From Terriglobia bacterium (GTDB lineage Bacteria; Acidobacteriota; Terriglobia; Bryobacterales; UBA6623): a DNA stretch of 35,001 nt. The position numbers and the translations under genes were made by a program. This document shows, piece by piece, positions 9,526 to 18,309 of the stretch. The stretch is taken from NCBI GenBank assembly GCA_009838515.1, contig VXRL01000069.1:1-35001 (forward strand). The letters are read 5' to 3'. A model generated the notes under the pieces. That model was given only the letters and a program-made list of their open reading frames with translations. It did no database searches and was not told where the DNA came from. The stretch's first letter is position 1, and each line of letters starts with the position of its first letter.

Positions 9526-10380
9526 CTACTTCCCAAGAATCTCCTCAACAAAGGGATCAATGTCTCGACTTCGGATCTCGACGGGAATCTGGTGCCCAAG
9601 ATCCGGATAGATGATCGCGCGTGCGTTGCCGCCTTGCCGGTTGATTTCGTCAGCGAGCTGGTGGGCTTGGTCCGCGTCTGTGCGATCGTCCTTTCCGCCG
9701 TTCAAGATCAGAGTCGGAGCCTTGATGTCGCCCGCGAATGACATCACAGAACGCGCTCTGAGAGCTTCATCTCCTCCCCCGGTCTCCGCAACCACAGCAT
9801 CCAGTACAGCCCGCTTCATCTCGTTAGCGTTCGCTTCTTCCCCAAGATCACGTAGATCAAGCAAACCAGAGATGAGGACAACTCCAGAAACCGAGCTGTC
9901 TTGCGCCGCTACCAGCCCTGCCACCAATGCTCCCCGGCTCGTCCCGACGATCACAAGCTTCCTAGGTGAGACGTATCCGTCTGCGCGCAGCTTGGAGATC
10001 ACCGCCCTGACGGCCTGCTGTGTGAAGGGCCCGCAGAAGTCCGCCTTTCCGGTAGACCGTCCGTAGCTCGGTTGCGAGACAGCCACAGCGAGATATCCTC
10101 GCTCGGCGGCCTGATCGAGCACACCCCATCCGACGAAAACGCCACCACCCATCCGAGGATCCTCTTGATGCCCATGCAGGAAGATCAGCGTCGGCCACGG
10201 GCCCGCGCCAATCGGCCTCTGCATGAAGTACTCGACTTGCTTGGACGCGTCGTTGGGGTGCGGAATGAGCAGGCCTGGTGACTGTCCATTCGACGTACTC
10301 GCCTGCGTCAAGAAGCCAAGTGAGAGGATCAACAAGAGTCTCGGCGCAAGCACGGCTGATATCCCTTTTCCCACGGCCAC
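9526..10380 (-). CDS. Secreted alpha/beta hydrolase (S9/dienelactone hydrolase-like)
   Basis: A 284-residue alpha/beta hydrolase with an N-terminal signal peptide (hydrophobic 8-26). The oxyanion segment is FLHGHQEDP (67-75). The nucleophile elbow is VGTSRG (145-150, Ser148). The acid is in GGKDDRTDAD (228-237) and the catalytic His in DLGHQIP (260-266). The core is complete, so the enzyme should be an active exported esterase or peptidase; the substrate is not visible. The start is GTG at 10380; in-frame GTG codons slightly downstream are alternatives. It lies on the same strand as the TPR gene but 255 bp downstream, so co-transcription with the TonB operon is uncertain. Confidence 0.85.
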   Translation of the reverse strand: MAVGKGISAVLAPRLLLILSLGFLTQASTSNGQSPGLLIPHPNDASKQVEYFMQRPIGAGPWPTLIFLHGHQEDPRMGGGVFVGWGVLDQAAERGYLAVAVSQPSYGRSTGKADFCGPFTQQAVRAVISKLRADGYVSPRKLVIVGTSRGALVAGLVAAQDSSVSGVVLISGLLDLRDLGEEANANEMKRAVLDAVVAETGGGDEALRARSVMSFAGDIKAPTLILNGGKDDRTDADQAHQLADEINRQGGNARAIIYPDLGHQIPVEIRSRDIDPFVEEILGK

Positions 10381-10634
10381 TTAGTCCCGAGACGCTTGTC
10401 GATTCACTATAGGCTTGACCCGAAGGCTATCGACCATAGGCCGGCGCCGATCCTCCCCGCGAGTCTCGTTCTCATGCCCGTGCTCTGCACCGATCCCTTC
10501 CATCTGGCACGCATCTGCAGAGGATGCGCTCGGGTAGGTGATGTGATCAAAGGGGCCCGGCCTATTGAATAGCGACGCTGCAAGATAGACCGGCCCGCAG
10601 GGAGTCCTCACAAATTGCAGCTTTCATGCCGGTC

Positions 10635-12185
10635 CTATTCTGTCCTGACGGCACGAAACCCTGGCATCTGCTCTTTTTCAAGATTCCGCTGCTTGTCCTC
10701 TCCGACCTCGCGCAATAAGCGGGCACCTGCCTCTCGATCTCCGGTTTCGATGTATAGCTGCCCAAGTTGGTACTTGGCAGAAACCAGTGTCGGGTCCAAG
10801 CGGACGGCGGCCTCTAGATTGCGCATGGCCTCCTCCGGATCCGCTTCTGACAGGAGCTTGCCTAGCCGAAAATACGCTGGAGCGAAGTCCTTATTGAGCC
10901 GGAGAGCCCTGCGCAGATGCAGTTCGGCAAGCTCGATCCCTCCTTCGCTCGATCCGTCTAGACGAGACCGATCCAACACGAAGCCGTAGATGTAGTGCAT
11001 GTAGAAGTCTTCCGGGAAGCGCACGACTCCCCTTGCCAACTTCGCGAGAGCTTCCTCGACTTCTCCCGACATGAACAGACTCACCGCCAGCGCCGTCAGG
11101 GCGACTGAGTGATCCGGTGTCAGCTCGAGCGCCAGCGACAGCGCCTGTTGGGCTTGGTCGTACCGCTGTCCCCGCCCGAGCGTGATTCCCTTTTGGACTA
11201 GCAGCCGATATGAGGATGGAAGCTGGCCCAGGCCCAGGTCCAGAATCTCGAGGGCAAGTTTCGGATTGCTGTACTTGACACAGAATTCGGCCAGTTCGAT
11301 GTATCCCTCTTCAGACTTCGGGTCCGCTTGAATCGCCTCGCGCAGTGCCATGACAGCTGCATCCAGGTCACCTGACTCCTCGGACAGGCCGGCCACGAGA
11401 GACTTGATCTCTCTGGTGGGAGTGCGGCTAGCAAGCTGGCGGGCCAGTTCCAGCGCCTCGTCCTGCCGACCCGACAGCGTGAGCACTTCCACCCTTCGAA
11501 CGCCCAGACCCTCCAGACTGGCGTCTAGCGACTCGGCTCGTTCAAGATCTTCCATGGCGTTGTCAAAGCGTCCGGCGATAGCTGCTATTTGGGCCGCATC
11601 GACCAGGTCGGGACCACTCAGGCCTGGTTGGGCGCGCAGTTTCTCCAACAGCTGGCGGGCGGATTCGACCTCTCCCACATGTTGCAGGGACCGTGCAAGC
11701 GCAAGCTGGGCGCGCGGCTGGGTCTGAAGCAGCGCACCTAGTCCGTCCAAGCGCTCCACTGCTTCTTCGTGCCGACCCAATTGCGAATCGATCATGCCAA
11801 GGAACAAGCTCGCCTGCGCTTGAGCTTCCGGCACGTCTAGCAGCTTCCGAAGGTTTGCGCCGGCAGACTCGTACAGCCCGCTCTCGAACTCCGCCATGGC
11901 GAGATTCTTGCGGGCCGCTACGAATTCCGGGGCCAGCGCGAGAGCCCGCTCGAAGTAGGGAATCGAACTCCGCGGGTCGTCCTTGAGGCAGAGGATGGCT
12001 CCAACCATGTTCAATGCCTCGACATCGTCGGGGCGGTTCTCGACGCTATCTCTGAAGATCGCCAAGGCCTCGTCAACGCGACCCTCTCTCAGGATCTCAA
12101 GGCCTTTCGCGTGGTCCTGCGCCTGGAGTGCGATCACCGAGAAGACAAGGCCAATGAGCGCAACCCTCGCTAGCAGGCTCAGCAT
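10635..12185 (-). CDS. Exported TPR-repeat protein
   Basis: A protein of about 516 residues made almost entirely of tetratricopeptide repeats after a signal peptide (MLSLLARVALIGLVFSVIALQAQ). Repeats are visible throughout, for example AKGLEILREGRVDEALAIF, then NPKLALEILDLGLGQLP, then YDQAQQALSLALELTPDHS, and near the end EAMRNLEAAVRLDP. TPR proteins are protein-binding scaffolds with no catalysis. I chose the ATG at 12185 because it begins the signal peptide; an ATG at 12227 adds 14 residues. It follows the CRTAC1 gene by 50-90 bp on the same strand. TPR plus CRTAC1 plus an Oar-like receptor is a recurrent Acidobacterial set, so it probably assists an outer-membrane or periplasmic uptake complex (inference). 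Confidence 0.88.
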   Translation of the reverse strand: MLSLLARVALIGLVFSVIALQAQDHAKGLEILREGRVDEALAIFRDSVENRPDDVEALNMVGAILCLKDDPRSSIPYFERALALAPEFVAARKNLAMAEFESGLYESAGANLRKLLDVPEAQAQASLFLGMIDSQLGRHEEAVERLDGLGALLQTQPRAQLALARSLQHVGEVESARQLLEKLRAQPGLSGPDLVDAAQIAAIAGRFDNAMEDLERAESLDASLEGLGVRRVEVLTLSGRQDEALELARQLASRTPTREIKSLVAGLSEESGDLDAAVMALREAIQADPKSEEGYIELAEFCVKYSNPKLALEILDLGLGQLPSSYRLLVQKGITLGRGQRYDQAQQALSLALELTPDHSVALTALAVSLFMSGEVEEALAKLARGVVRFPEDFYMHYIYGFVLDRSRLDGSSEGGIELAELHLRRALRLNKDFAPAYFRLGKLLSEADPEEAMRNLEAAVRLDPTLVSAKYQLGQLYIETGDREAGARLLREVGEDKQRNLEKEQMPGFRAVRTE

Positions 12186-12275
12186 GTGATGTGTGTCGCG
12201 CCCGCAGCTTGAGATACGTCCCTTCATCGTCCAGGCACACTGGTCGAAGGTCCGGCCGGCGACAGCCGCGGGCTG

Positions 12276-14039
12276 CTAGGCAGCGTCCGATTCTGTCGGC
12301 TCACGGATCGAAACGACTTGATTGGCCGCAACATTATCAACAATCTCCGTGGTGCCACTTGGCCAGCGAATCTGCAGTGAAGCTGAAGACTCCTCGCCAA
12401 GCCCGAAGTGCAGCCGCGGATCGTTGCATGAATAATAACTTGATTGCGCCATCAGCTCCTGTGCTTGGCGGTGCTCGCCGTAGCTGCAGGTCACCCGGGC
12501 ACCGATCGCGCTGCGGTTGGACACTGTCCCGGTGAGCTTAACCTTGAGCCAGTTGCCGCCGCCCTCGATATCGTTGCGCAACAGCGACGGGGGCTCGTTC
12601 AGATTCACGACCAAGATGTCGACATCCCCATCGTTGTCAAAATCGCCAAAGGCACAGCCTCGACTCGAATGAGCCAGTTCGATTGCCGGTCCGGCCTCCG
12701 CAGTGATCCGCTCCAACCGCCCTTGGCCGAGGTTGCGGAACACCACATTGGGGGTCTTGAAGGGGTATTCAGGCAATTTCGATTCAATCTCCGGGTAGAT
12801 GTTCCCGGTTGCGTAGAAGATGTCCGGCCAGCCGTCGTTGTCAAGGTCCACGATGCCCGCGCCCCAGCAGACGTAGCGGACTTCGACCGCTAGGCCGGAC
12901 TCCACGGTGCGGTCCTTAAAGCGCCCAGAGCCATCGTTGACATACAGGATGTTGGTGTCGTCGGCGAAGTGCGTCTTGAAGATGTCCAGATCGCCGCTCA
13001 GGCTGAAATCCGCCACGCCAACGCCCATCCCGGCCTGCTCCTGGCCGTCTTCGTTAAGGGCCACACCATTGAGCAAACCTACCTCTTCGAACGTGCCGTC
13101 GTGGCGGTTGCGAAACAGCAGGCTGGGGGTCGAATCGCAAGCTACGTAGATGTCCGGCCAGCCGTCGTTGTCGTAGTCCGCCGCAGCGACGGTCATGCCG
13201 TAGCCGGCTCGTGCTCGGCTGATTCCAGCTTCGTCGCTGACGTCGCGGAATGTCCCGTCGCCATTGTTGCGGTAGAGCGAATGCCGCGAGAACGGCAGCC
13301 CTCGCGGGCCGCAGTGGACCTGCACTCCCTTCCAGTTGCAGTTCCCCATGCCAGGACCGGGCACGGCATCGAAGTCGAAGTGGCAGTAATTTGATACGAA
13401 CAGATCCAGGTGGCCGTCGCGGTCGTAGTCCACGAAGGAACAGCCGGCGCCCCAGCGCGTCGCGTCGTCGAGCAGCCCAGCCTCGGCGGTGACGTCTGCG
13501 AAGGTACCGTCACCGTTGTTGCGATACAGGATGTTCTGGCCGAAGGCGCTGATGAAGATGTCGTCGTACCCGTCGTTGTCGTAGTCCCCGATGGTGACGG
13601 CCGAAGCCCAAGTCTCGCGCAGCAGGCCGGCCTCTTCGGTCACGTCGGTGAAGGTCCCATCGCGGTTGTTGTGGTACAGCCGGCTGCTAGTGCCCTCCGG
13701 CGCTCCAGCCACCCGCGAACCGCTCAGCACGAGCAGGTCCATCCATCCGTCGTTGTCGTAGTCCAAGAACGCGCAGCCGCAACCGACGGTCTCCACGATG
13801 TAGTCCTTGTGATCCAGCGGGCCGTAGATTGTCGGATGCCGCAACCCAGCCTGCTGGGCCACGTCAGTGAAGCTGGCGTTGAACGGACGGCCAGAGGCCG
13901 CACCCGCGCGCTGCGGGCGTACATTTCGGGTGGCTACACCTTGCCCGAGCGCGCACGCGGGCCCGAGCATGGCGAGAAGTTCTCTACGGGACAGATGCAA
14001 CTGGCAAGTCCTGTCGGCTTCCGAGCAACGACCCTTCAA
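12276..14039 (-). CDS. CRTAC1 family protein (FG-GAP repeats plus ASPIC/UnbV domain)
   Basis: A 587-residue exported beta-propeller protein. A Tat-like segment SRRELLAMLG lies at 17-26. Six FG-GAP type calcium loops follow: DYDNDGWMDLLV, DYDNDGYDDIF, DYDRDGHLDLF, DYDNDGWPDIYV, DLDNDGWPDIF and DFDNDGDVDILV. The C-terminal ASPIC/UnbV domain includes NWLKVKLTGT and LQIRWPSGTTE. These loops bind calcium, and the protein probably folds as an extracytoplasmic propeller. The frame opens with TTG at 14039; the next ATG (residue 24) would delete the Tat motif, so a non-ATG start is preferred. It begins 34 bp after the TonB receptor gene and precedes the TPR gene, pointing to one operon. The stop is TAG, showing that amber is a normal terminator in this genome. 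Confidence 0.92.
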   Translation of the reverse strand: MKGRCSEADRTCQLHLSRRELLAMLGPACALGQGVATRNVRPQRAGAASGRPFNASFTDVAQQAGLRHPTIYGPLDHKDYIVETVGCGCAFLDYDNDGWMDLLVLSGSRVAGAPEGTSSRLYHNNRDGTFTDVTEEAGLLRETWASAVTIGDYDNDGYDDIFISAFGQNILYRNNGDGTFADVTAEAGLLDDATRWGAGCSFVDYDRDGHLDLFVSNYCHFDFDAVPGPGMGNCNWKGVQVHCGPRGLPFSRHSLYRNNGDGTFRDVSDEAGISRARAGYGMTVAAADYDNDGWPDIYVACDSTPSLLFRNRHDGTFEEVGLLNGVALNEDGQEQAGMGVGVADFSLSGDLDIFKTHFADDTNILYVNDGSGRFKDRTVESGLAVEVRYVCWGAGIVDLDNDGWPDIFYATGNIYPEIESKLPEYPFKTPNVVFRNLGQGRLERITAEAGPAIELAHSSRGCAFGDFDNDGDVDILVVNLNEPPSLLRNDIEGGGNWLKVKLTGTVSNRSAIGARVTCSYGEHRQAQELMAQSSYYSCNDPRLHFGLGEESSASLQIRWPSGTTEIVDNVAANQVVSIREPTESDAA

Positions 14040-14043
14040 TCAC

Positions 14044-14056
14044 AGTGCTGCGCACT
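14044..14056 (-). repeat. Small stem-loop between receptor and CRTAC1 genes
   Basis: AGTGC and GCACT form a 5-bp stem with a 3-nt loop in the 34-bp spacer between the TonB receptor stop and the CRTAC1 start. It could tune expression within the operon or stabilise the upstream message. It is short and could be chance. Confidence 0.25.
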
Positions 14057-14073
14057 CGCATTAGGGCTATCCG

Positions 14074-17000
14074 TCAGAACTGCAGCCGCAATCCGATCTG
14101 TGCCGAGCGCGGACCGATCGAGTTAGTAACTCGGCCAAAGAGGCCGCTGGTCATGTTGTTGACGACACGATCCAGATTGGTGCGGTTGATGACATTGAAG
14201 ATCTCACCGCGCAGCTGGACGATCGTGTCCTCTGAGGCACCCGGGACCTTGATTTCGCGCGAGATCAATAGGCTCATATTGAACAATCCAGGATGCGAGA
14301 AGGTGTTCCGGCCAAGGTTGCCCTGCTGGCCGTCTGTCGGCACGGGAAAGTCGGATGCCTGGAAGATCCCCGAGAGATAGTCACTCTTGGATAAGCCGCT
14401 GAGCGAGTTGCCGAAGGACGGAGTGTTCGGCAGGTCGCTGTTCAGGCCGTCCGCGTTGAAGTCGCCCGCCGGATAGGGGGCTGAGGTGAGCACCGTGAAG
14501 GGCAGGCCGGATTGGACCACCCCGACCGTGCCGAAACGCCAGCCGTTGATCAGAGCACGCAAGCCTGGGGCGAGTCGCCCCTGAGCGACGCGCACTTCCC
14601 ACATGGCGTCGAAGGTCAGGCGCTGGCGGACGTCGAAATCAGCGCGCCCGCGCTGGGCGCGGAGATTCCAGACATCGAATACGGGCGTCGCCGGAACCGA
14701 GGCTTGTGGCAGGCCACTGGTGCTGAAGTGGTCCAAGACTTTTGCGTAGGTGTAGACGCCGCGGAGGGACATGCCGTTCGTATGGCGCTTGTGAAACATC
14801 AGAGAAAGCAGGTGCGCGCTTGAATTGGCACCGGTCCAGCGCCTCTGCACCGAACCGAAGAACGGATTCAAGCGGTCTAGCCGCCCGTCCAAAAGGTCCC
14901 CCGCGAACCGATTGATGTCACTGTGGACGGTCAGGTTGTGGTCAGCCGAGCCGGTATAGTTCACTTCCGCCATCGAATCGGGCCCGAGCCGTTTCTGGAG
15001 GCTAAGCATCCAGCTGTGGGCGGTGGGAATCTTCATCTGCTGATCGACGCTAAGGATGCTCGAGCGCAACCCTCGCACGCCCCCTCGCTCATTCAACTCG
15101 TACGTAACGTCAGGCTTGGGCCAGATGTCCGGCGCCGCGTCTTGGGCGAGCGCGTCCAATTCGCCCCAGTTGCCGAGGCCGTAGGTGAGCGTGTCGCCTT
15201 GCAGCACGCTGAGGCTTGGAGTGGCTGTCGCCGGCGGGCCGAGCAGATTGAGCGTCGAGAACCAGTTCTGCGCTATCCGGTCGCGGTACATTCCGTACCC
15301 ACCTCGAATTGAAAGCGAGCCATTACTAAAGACGTCCCACGCGAAGCCGATCCTTGGGCTGATCATCCACGGTAGGCGATCGGTGGCGGTCTGCCGACAC
15401 TCGGCATAGCCATCAGCAATCCGCTCCATGGCGTTCGACCCTTGTCCGGGGAACATGTAGCAGCCTTGGTCCGATGCCTCGGTATAGCGGATGCCCTCGC
15501 CGTAGTTGTCAAAGCGAATTCCGAGGTTGAGCGAGAATCCAGGCCGGACCCGCCAGTTGTCCTGCACGAACATGCCGATGAACGACGTGTGATAGCTGAG
15601 GAACGCGCCGCCTACCTCGCCGGTCCCGATGTTGACCGCGGGCCCGAACTGCGAGGTCGGCATGTCCTGTGCGAAGTCCAGCAGGCTGGCGAAGCTGAAG
15701 GTCGGGCGTGTCAACGTCTTGCGCCAAGGCACAGTGTCGTCGGGGCGCACGTACTCTCCGCCGAACTGCACAGTGTGCTTGCCCTTGTTCAGTGTGGCCA
15801 TGTCGCGCCATTCCCAAGTGGGCGTGGTCCAGCCCCCGGGCCCCCAAGCGCCGAATCCCTGCGTCCCCGAGATACCGATATTTGGCACATCGACCGCTCC
15901 GTCACCGAGTGGTGCTTGCTGCTCTCCGGTCTGGCGCGAATACCGATAGCCCATGCTGTTCATGAACGTTGGGGAGAAGACGTGATTCCAGTCGAACTTG
16001 GTCCAATTGTTCAGCACCGGCGACCAGCGGGTGTAGGAAGGTCGGATGAGATTGGCAAACTGCCTGCGACCGTCTGATTTGTAGTAGTAGCCGAAGAGGC
16101 GGTCCTTGGCGCCAAAGTGATGGTCGACTCGAACTTGGAACTGTTGGCCCTGGCGGGGCACGGAAGCGTTCGCGGTGGCAGTGCCGACGGCCAAGAGCGA
16201 ATCCGGAATCATCGAAAGGTCGTCGAATTGGCCCGGATTGCGCTGCTTCAATTCGCCCACGGTGATGATGTCGCTGGTGGGATCGATAGCGGGGGAGAGC
16301 TGGAAGATCCGCGCAGCGATCGATTCAGGGTGATTACTGGTCACGTAGTTGCGGAACTCGGGGGTCTCGGCAACCCCGACCCTGGTCGTCGCAGTGCTGG
16401 CCCTAAGGAAGTCGAACGCGCCGAAGACGAATGTCTTGTTGCGCTTGATTGGGCCACCGGCCGTTGCCCACAGATTCTTCTGAGCGAAGTCCGTGATCTC
16501 GCTCTGAGCGATCGTGCGCGCCGTTAGGCTGTTGTTGGTGTACAGGTAGCCCACGGTACCGTGTAGTTCGTTGGTGCCGGACTTAGTGACCAGTTCCAAG
16601 AACGCACCCGAGGACCGACCCTTAACTGCGGAGAAGTTCTGCGCCTCCACTCGGAATTCCTGCAGTGAATCGGGGATCGGACTGACCATAAATGTCCCGT
16701 CGCGGGACGGGACCTCTGCATAGCTGCCATTGAGCATGACGAGGTTGGCCCCCTGTCGTTGGCCCGACGCATTGATCCTCAGCCCCATCTCACCTTGGTA
16801 GTTGTCGACGAAGGCACCGTTCGTGCCGCTGGTCTCGCCCGTTCCGGTAACGCCCGGAACCAGAGTCGACAACTGCCAGATGGTGTTGCGCGGCAGCGGC
16901 TGGTTCTTCAGCGATTCCTCGTCGATGTAGTTCGTGTTGTCGACTTCGGTCGTGTTGACGGCGCTGGTGTCGGCTTCGATCGTAATCGAGGTCGTCACCT

Positions 17001-17328
17001 CTCCGACCTCCATCGCTGGGTAGAGTGTTCTGGTCTCGTCACTGCGCACGAGAAGACCGGTCGTGGACCAGCTGGTGAAGCCAGGCGAGGATACGCCGAC
17101 CGCATACGAACCTGCCGGCAGTTCACTGATGCGAAAGAAGCCAGTCTCGTTCGATGTGATCGCGCGCTCCAAGCCGAGGTTCTCGTCTGTCACCACGACT
17201 TCCGCTCCGGGAATGACGGCACCTGTGGCGTCTTTGACGAACCCCTCGACCGCGCCGCTGAATTGCGCATTCGCGACGGCAGCAGAAAAGATCGCCAAGG
17301 CGGCTAGAGTCGTTGAGATGCGAAACAT
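14074..17328 (-). CDS. Oar-like TonB-dependent receptor with carboxypeptidase-regulatory domain
   Basis: A 1084-residue outer-membrane receptor. It has a signal peptide (1-21, cleavage after ANA), an N-terminal carboxypeptidase-regulatory-like beta-sandwich (about 22-105, GFVKDATGAVIPGAEVVVT), a plug domain (about 120-270, including QGANLVMLNGSYAEVP and FSAVKGRSSGAFLELVTKSG), then a large beta-barrel ending in GLRLQF with the C-terminal aromatic residue expected for BAM insertion. Such Oar-like receptors are expanded in Acidobacteria and are thought to take up oligosaccharides, peptides or other large ligands by TonB energy; the ligand here is unknown. The ATG at 17328 has a very strong Shine-Dalgarno. 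It heads the receptor > CRTAC1 > TPR cluster. Confidence 0.93.
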   Translation of the reverse strand: MFRISTTLAALAIFSAAVANAQFSGAVEGFVKDATGAVIPGAEVVVTDENLGLERAITSNETGFFRISELPAGSYAVGVSSPGFTSWSTTGLLVRSDETRTLYPAMEVGEVTTSITIEADTSAVNTTEVDNTNYIDEESLKNQPLPRNTIWQLSTLVPGVTGTGETSGTNGAFVDNYQGEMGLRINASGQRQGANLVMLNGSYAEVPSRDGTFMVSPIPDSLQEFRVEAQNFSAVKGRSSGAFLELVTKSGTNELHGTVGYLYTNNSLTARTIAQSEITDFAQKNLWATAGGPIKRNKTFVFGAFDFLRASTATTRVGVAETPEFRNYVTSNHPESIAARIFQLSPAIDPTSDIITVGELKQRNPGQFDDLSMIPDSLLAVGTATANASVPRQGQQFQVRVDHHFGAKDRLFGYYYKSDGRRQFANLIRPSYTRWSPVLNNWTKFDWNHVFSPTFMNSMGYRYSRQTGEQQAPLGDGAVDVPNIGISGTQGFGAWGPGGWTTPTWEWRDMATLNKGKHTVQFGGEYVRPDDTVPWRKTLTRPTFSFASLLDFAQDMPTSQFGPAVNIGTGEVGGAFLSYHTSFIGMFVQDNWRVRPGFSLNLGIRFDNYGEGIRYTEASDQGCYMFPGQGSNAMERIADGYAECRQTATDRLPWMISPRIGFAWDVFSNGSLSIRGGYGMYRDRIAQNWFSTLNLLGPPATATPSLSVLQGDTLTYGLGNWGELDALAQDAAPDIWPKPDVTYELNERGGVRGLRSSILSVDQQMKIPTAHSWMLSLQKRLGPDSMAEVNYTGSADHNLTVHSDINRFAGDLLDGRLDRLNPFFGSVQRRWTGANSSAHLLSLMFHKRHTNGMSLRGVYTYAKVLDHFSTSGLPQASVPATPVFDVWNLRAQRGRADFDVRQRLTFDAMWEVRVAQGRLAPGLRALINGWRFGTVGVVQSGLPFTVLTSAPYPAGDFNADGLNSDLPNTPSFGNSLSGLSKSDYLSGIFQASDFPVPTDGQQGNLGRNTFSHPGLFNMSLLISREIKVPGASEDTIVQLRGEIFNVINRTNLDRVVNNMTSGLFGRVTNSIGPRSAQIGLRLQF

Positions 17329-17332
17329 TTCC

Positions 17333-17342
17333 CCCTCCTTGC
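17333..17342 (-). promoter_or_regulatory. Strong Shine-Dalgarno of the TonB receptor gene
   Basis: On the minus strand AAGGAGGGGG ends about 4 bases before the ATG at 17328. It is the best ribosome binding site seen in the window and fixes the receptor start. Confidence 0.7.
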
Positions 17343-17378
17343 TCGACGAGCCGTGGCCAGAGCGAGCGGCGCGGTCCG

Positions 17379-17384
17379 ATTATA
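17379..17384 (-). promoter_or_regulatory. Consensus -10 box (TATAAT) of the receptor operon
   Basis: A perfect TATAAT on the minus strand, with a predicted start near 17372 and a 5' leader of about 44 nt that contains the Shine-Dalgarno. No convincing -35 hexamer lies 16-18 bp upstream, so an activator or a non-standard sigma factor may be involved. Confidence 0.5.
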
Positions 17385-17893
17385 GACGAGCGATTCCAAG
17401 GTGGCCTGCAGAATTCTCGCACGTTCGCGAACGCGTGTTGTGCGGCAGACGTCCGCAGTGACGGTGGTCTGTGACGGACGCCCGCAAGCGCTCCTGAGTT
17501 CAAGCAATCTTCGGAGACTTGATGCGATGTGCAAGCGGACGGGTTCCGAGCTTTGCGGGGCAGGCTCTCATACGTGAGGCCGCAGAGTCCAAGCGTGGCG
17601 GTATTACGACCGTAACCCGAGTGAAGTGCTCCTCAAGCGGCTGGTGCTTCAGATCTCGGAACGAGTACTGGGCCTAGGCTTGGTATCCAAAGAGGCAGCG
17701 CGCGCGCATTCGCGCAGGGATGAGACTTTCCCTTAACGGTTTCGGGCCTGCACTTTGTCAGCCGTGAGCGTTTGAGAGTGGGAGTCAGGGCTGGCGTCGG
17801 CTGGGGAAAAGATATCTTGCGGGACTGCTCGAGAGCGACCCACCCCTGTCACCTACACTTGGCAACAGGGCTTTCAGGACGACAACCCGCGCC
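17385..17893. other. Intergenic region between receptor operon and hicB
   Basis: About 510 bp in which I find no convincing gene. Reading frames here lack start signals and family resemblance and are interrupted. It should hold the upstream control region of the receptor operon (minus strand) and the promoter of hicB (plus strand). I cannot pinpoint operators. Confidence 0.4.
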
Positions 17894-18124
17894 ATGGAAC
17901 GCATTGTCAGACTCCACATTGAAAAGCTACCCGAGGGCGGCTATCTCGCGACTTCCGAGCAGGTCCAGGGATTGGTGGCGCAGGGACGCAATGTGGCGGA
18001 GACTCTTGAGATCGCTCGAGACGTAGTACGGAAGCTACTCGAGGCTCGGGCCGGGCGCGAACAACTCGAAATACTCGAAAGCATTGACGATTCAATGGAC
18101 TACCCGCTCGTTGTCGGTATCTGA
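17894..18124 (+). CDS. hicB: HicB family antitoxin
   Basis: A 76-residue HicB-type protein. The beta-strand MERIVRLHIEKLPEGGYLA is followed by the segment VQGLVAQGRNVAETLEIARD typical of the partially degraded RNase H fold of HicB/UPF0150 proteins. The C-terminus ends YPLVVGI. This compact form lacks a C-terminal ribbon-helix-helix DNA-binding domain, as in many short HicB proteins. The ATG at 17894 has only a weak Shine-Dalgarno. The frame is intact. It normally neutralises a HicA mRNA interferase encoded directly downstream, but here only a decayed HicA-like frame follows. Confidence 0.8.
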   Translation: MERIVRLHIEKLPEGGYLATSEQVQGLVAQGRNVAETLEIARDVVRKLLEARAGREQLEILESIDDSMDYPLVVGI

Positions 18125-18290
18125 TCGGACGACTCGCTGGTTTCGGCGACGGCCGTGTCGCTCGCACGCGTAGGACCATCCCATCGGCACTCGAGGACGG
18201 ATCAGGGAGATTTCCGCTTCAGGCGAGTGTTTCAGGAGCACCGCGGTTCGGACTCAGTTCCAGGCTCCGTCTCACCGTAGCTCGAACGGA
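18121..18290 (+). pseudogene. hicA: Decayed HicA toxin remnant
   Basis: Directly overlapping the hicB stop codon, frame CTG at 18121 reads LIGRLAGFGDGRVARTRR. This matches the start of HicA proteins that usually follow this HicB type (MGRLAGFS-REV-like). The normal ATG is missing (ATCTG in its place). About 90 bp later a shifted frame holds a GS-EI pattern reminiscent of the HicA GSHEI catalytic-His motif, with the His codon lost. No open frame joins these pieces. I read this as a degraded hicA; the evidence is pattern matching only, and the second part is weak. Confidence 0.4.
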
Positions 18291-18309
18291 CCTTCGCAGC
18301 GAATGCCGC

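Noticed and set aside
9351..9599. An 82-codon minus-strand frame between vapB and the hydrolase gene
   Set aside because: It overlaps the hydrolase 3' end and the vapB promoter and shows no protein-like motifs.
10381..10611. A 76-codon minus-strand frame after the TPR gene
   Set aside because: GTG start without ribosome site, no family resemblance and low-quality composition; treated as non-coding spacer.
14000..17328. Long plus-strand frames opposite the receptor and CRTAC1 genes
   Set aside because: They mirror the codon structure of the minus-strand genes (GC-rich shadow frames) and have no motifs or ribosome sites.
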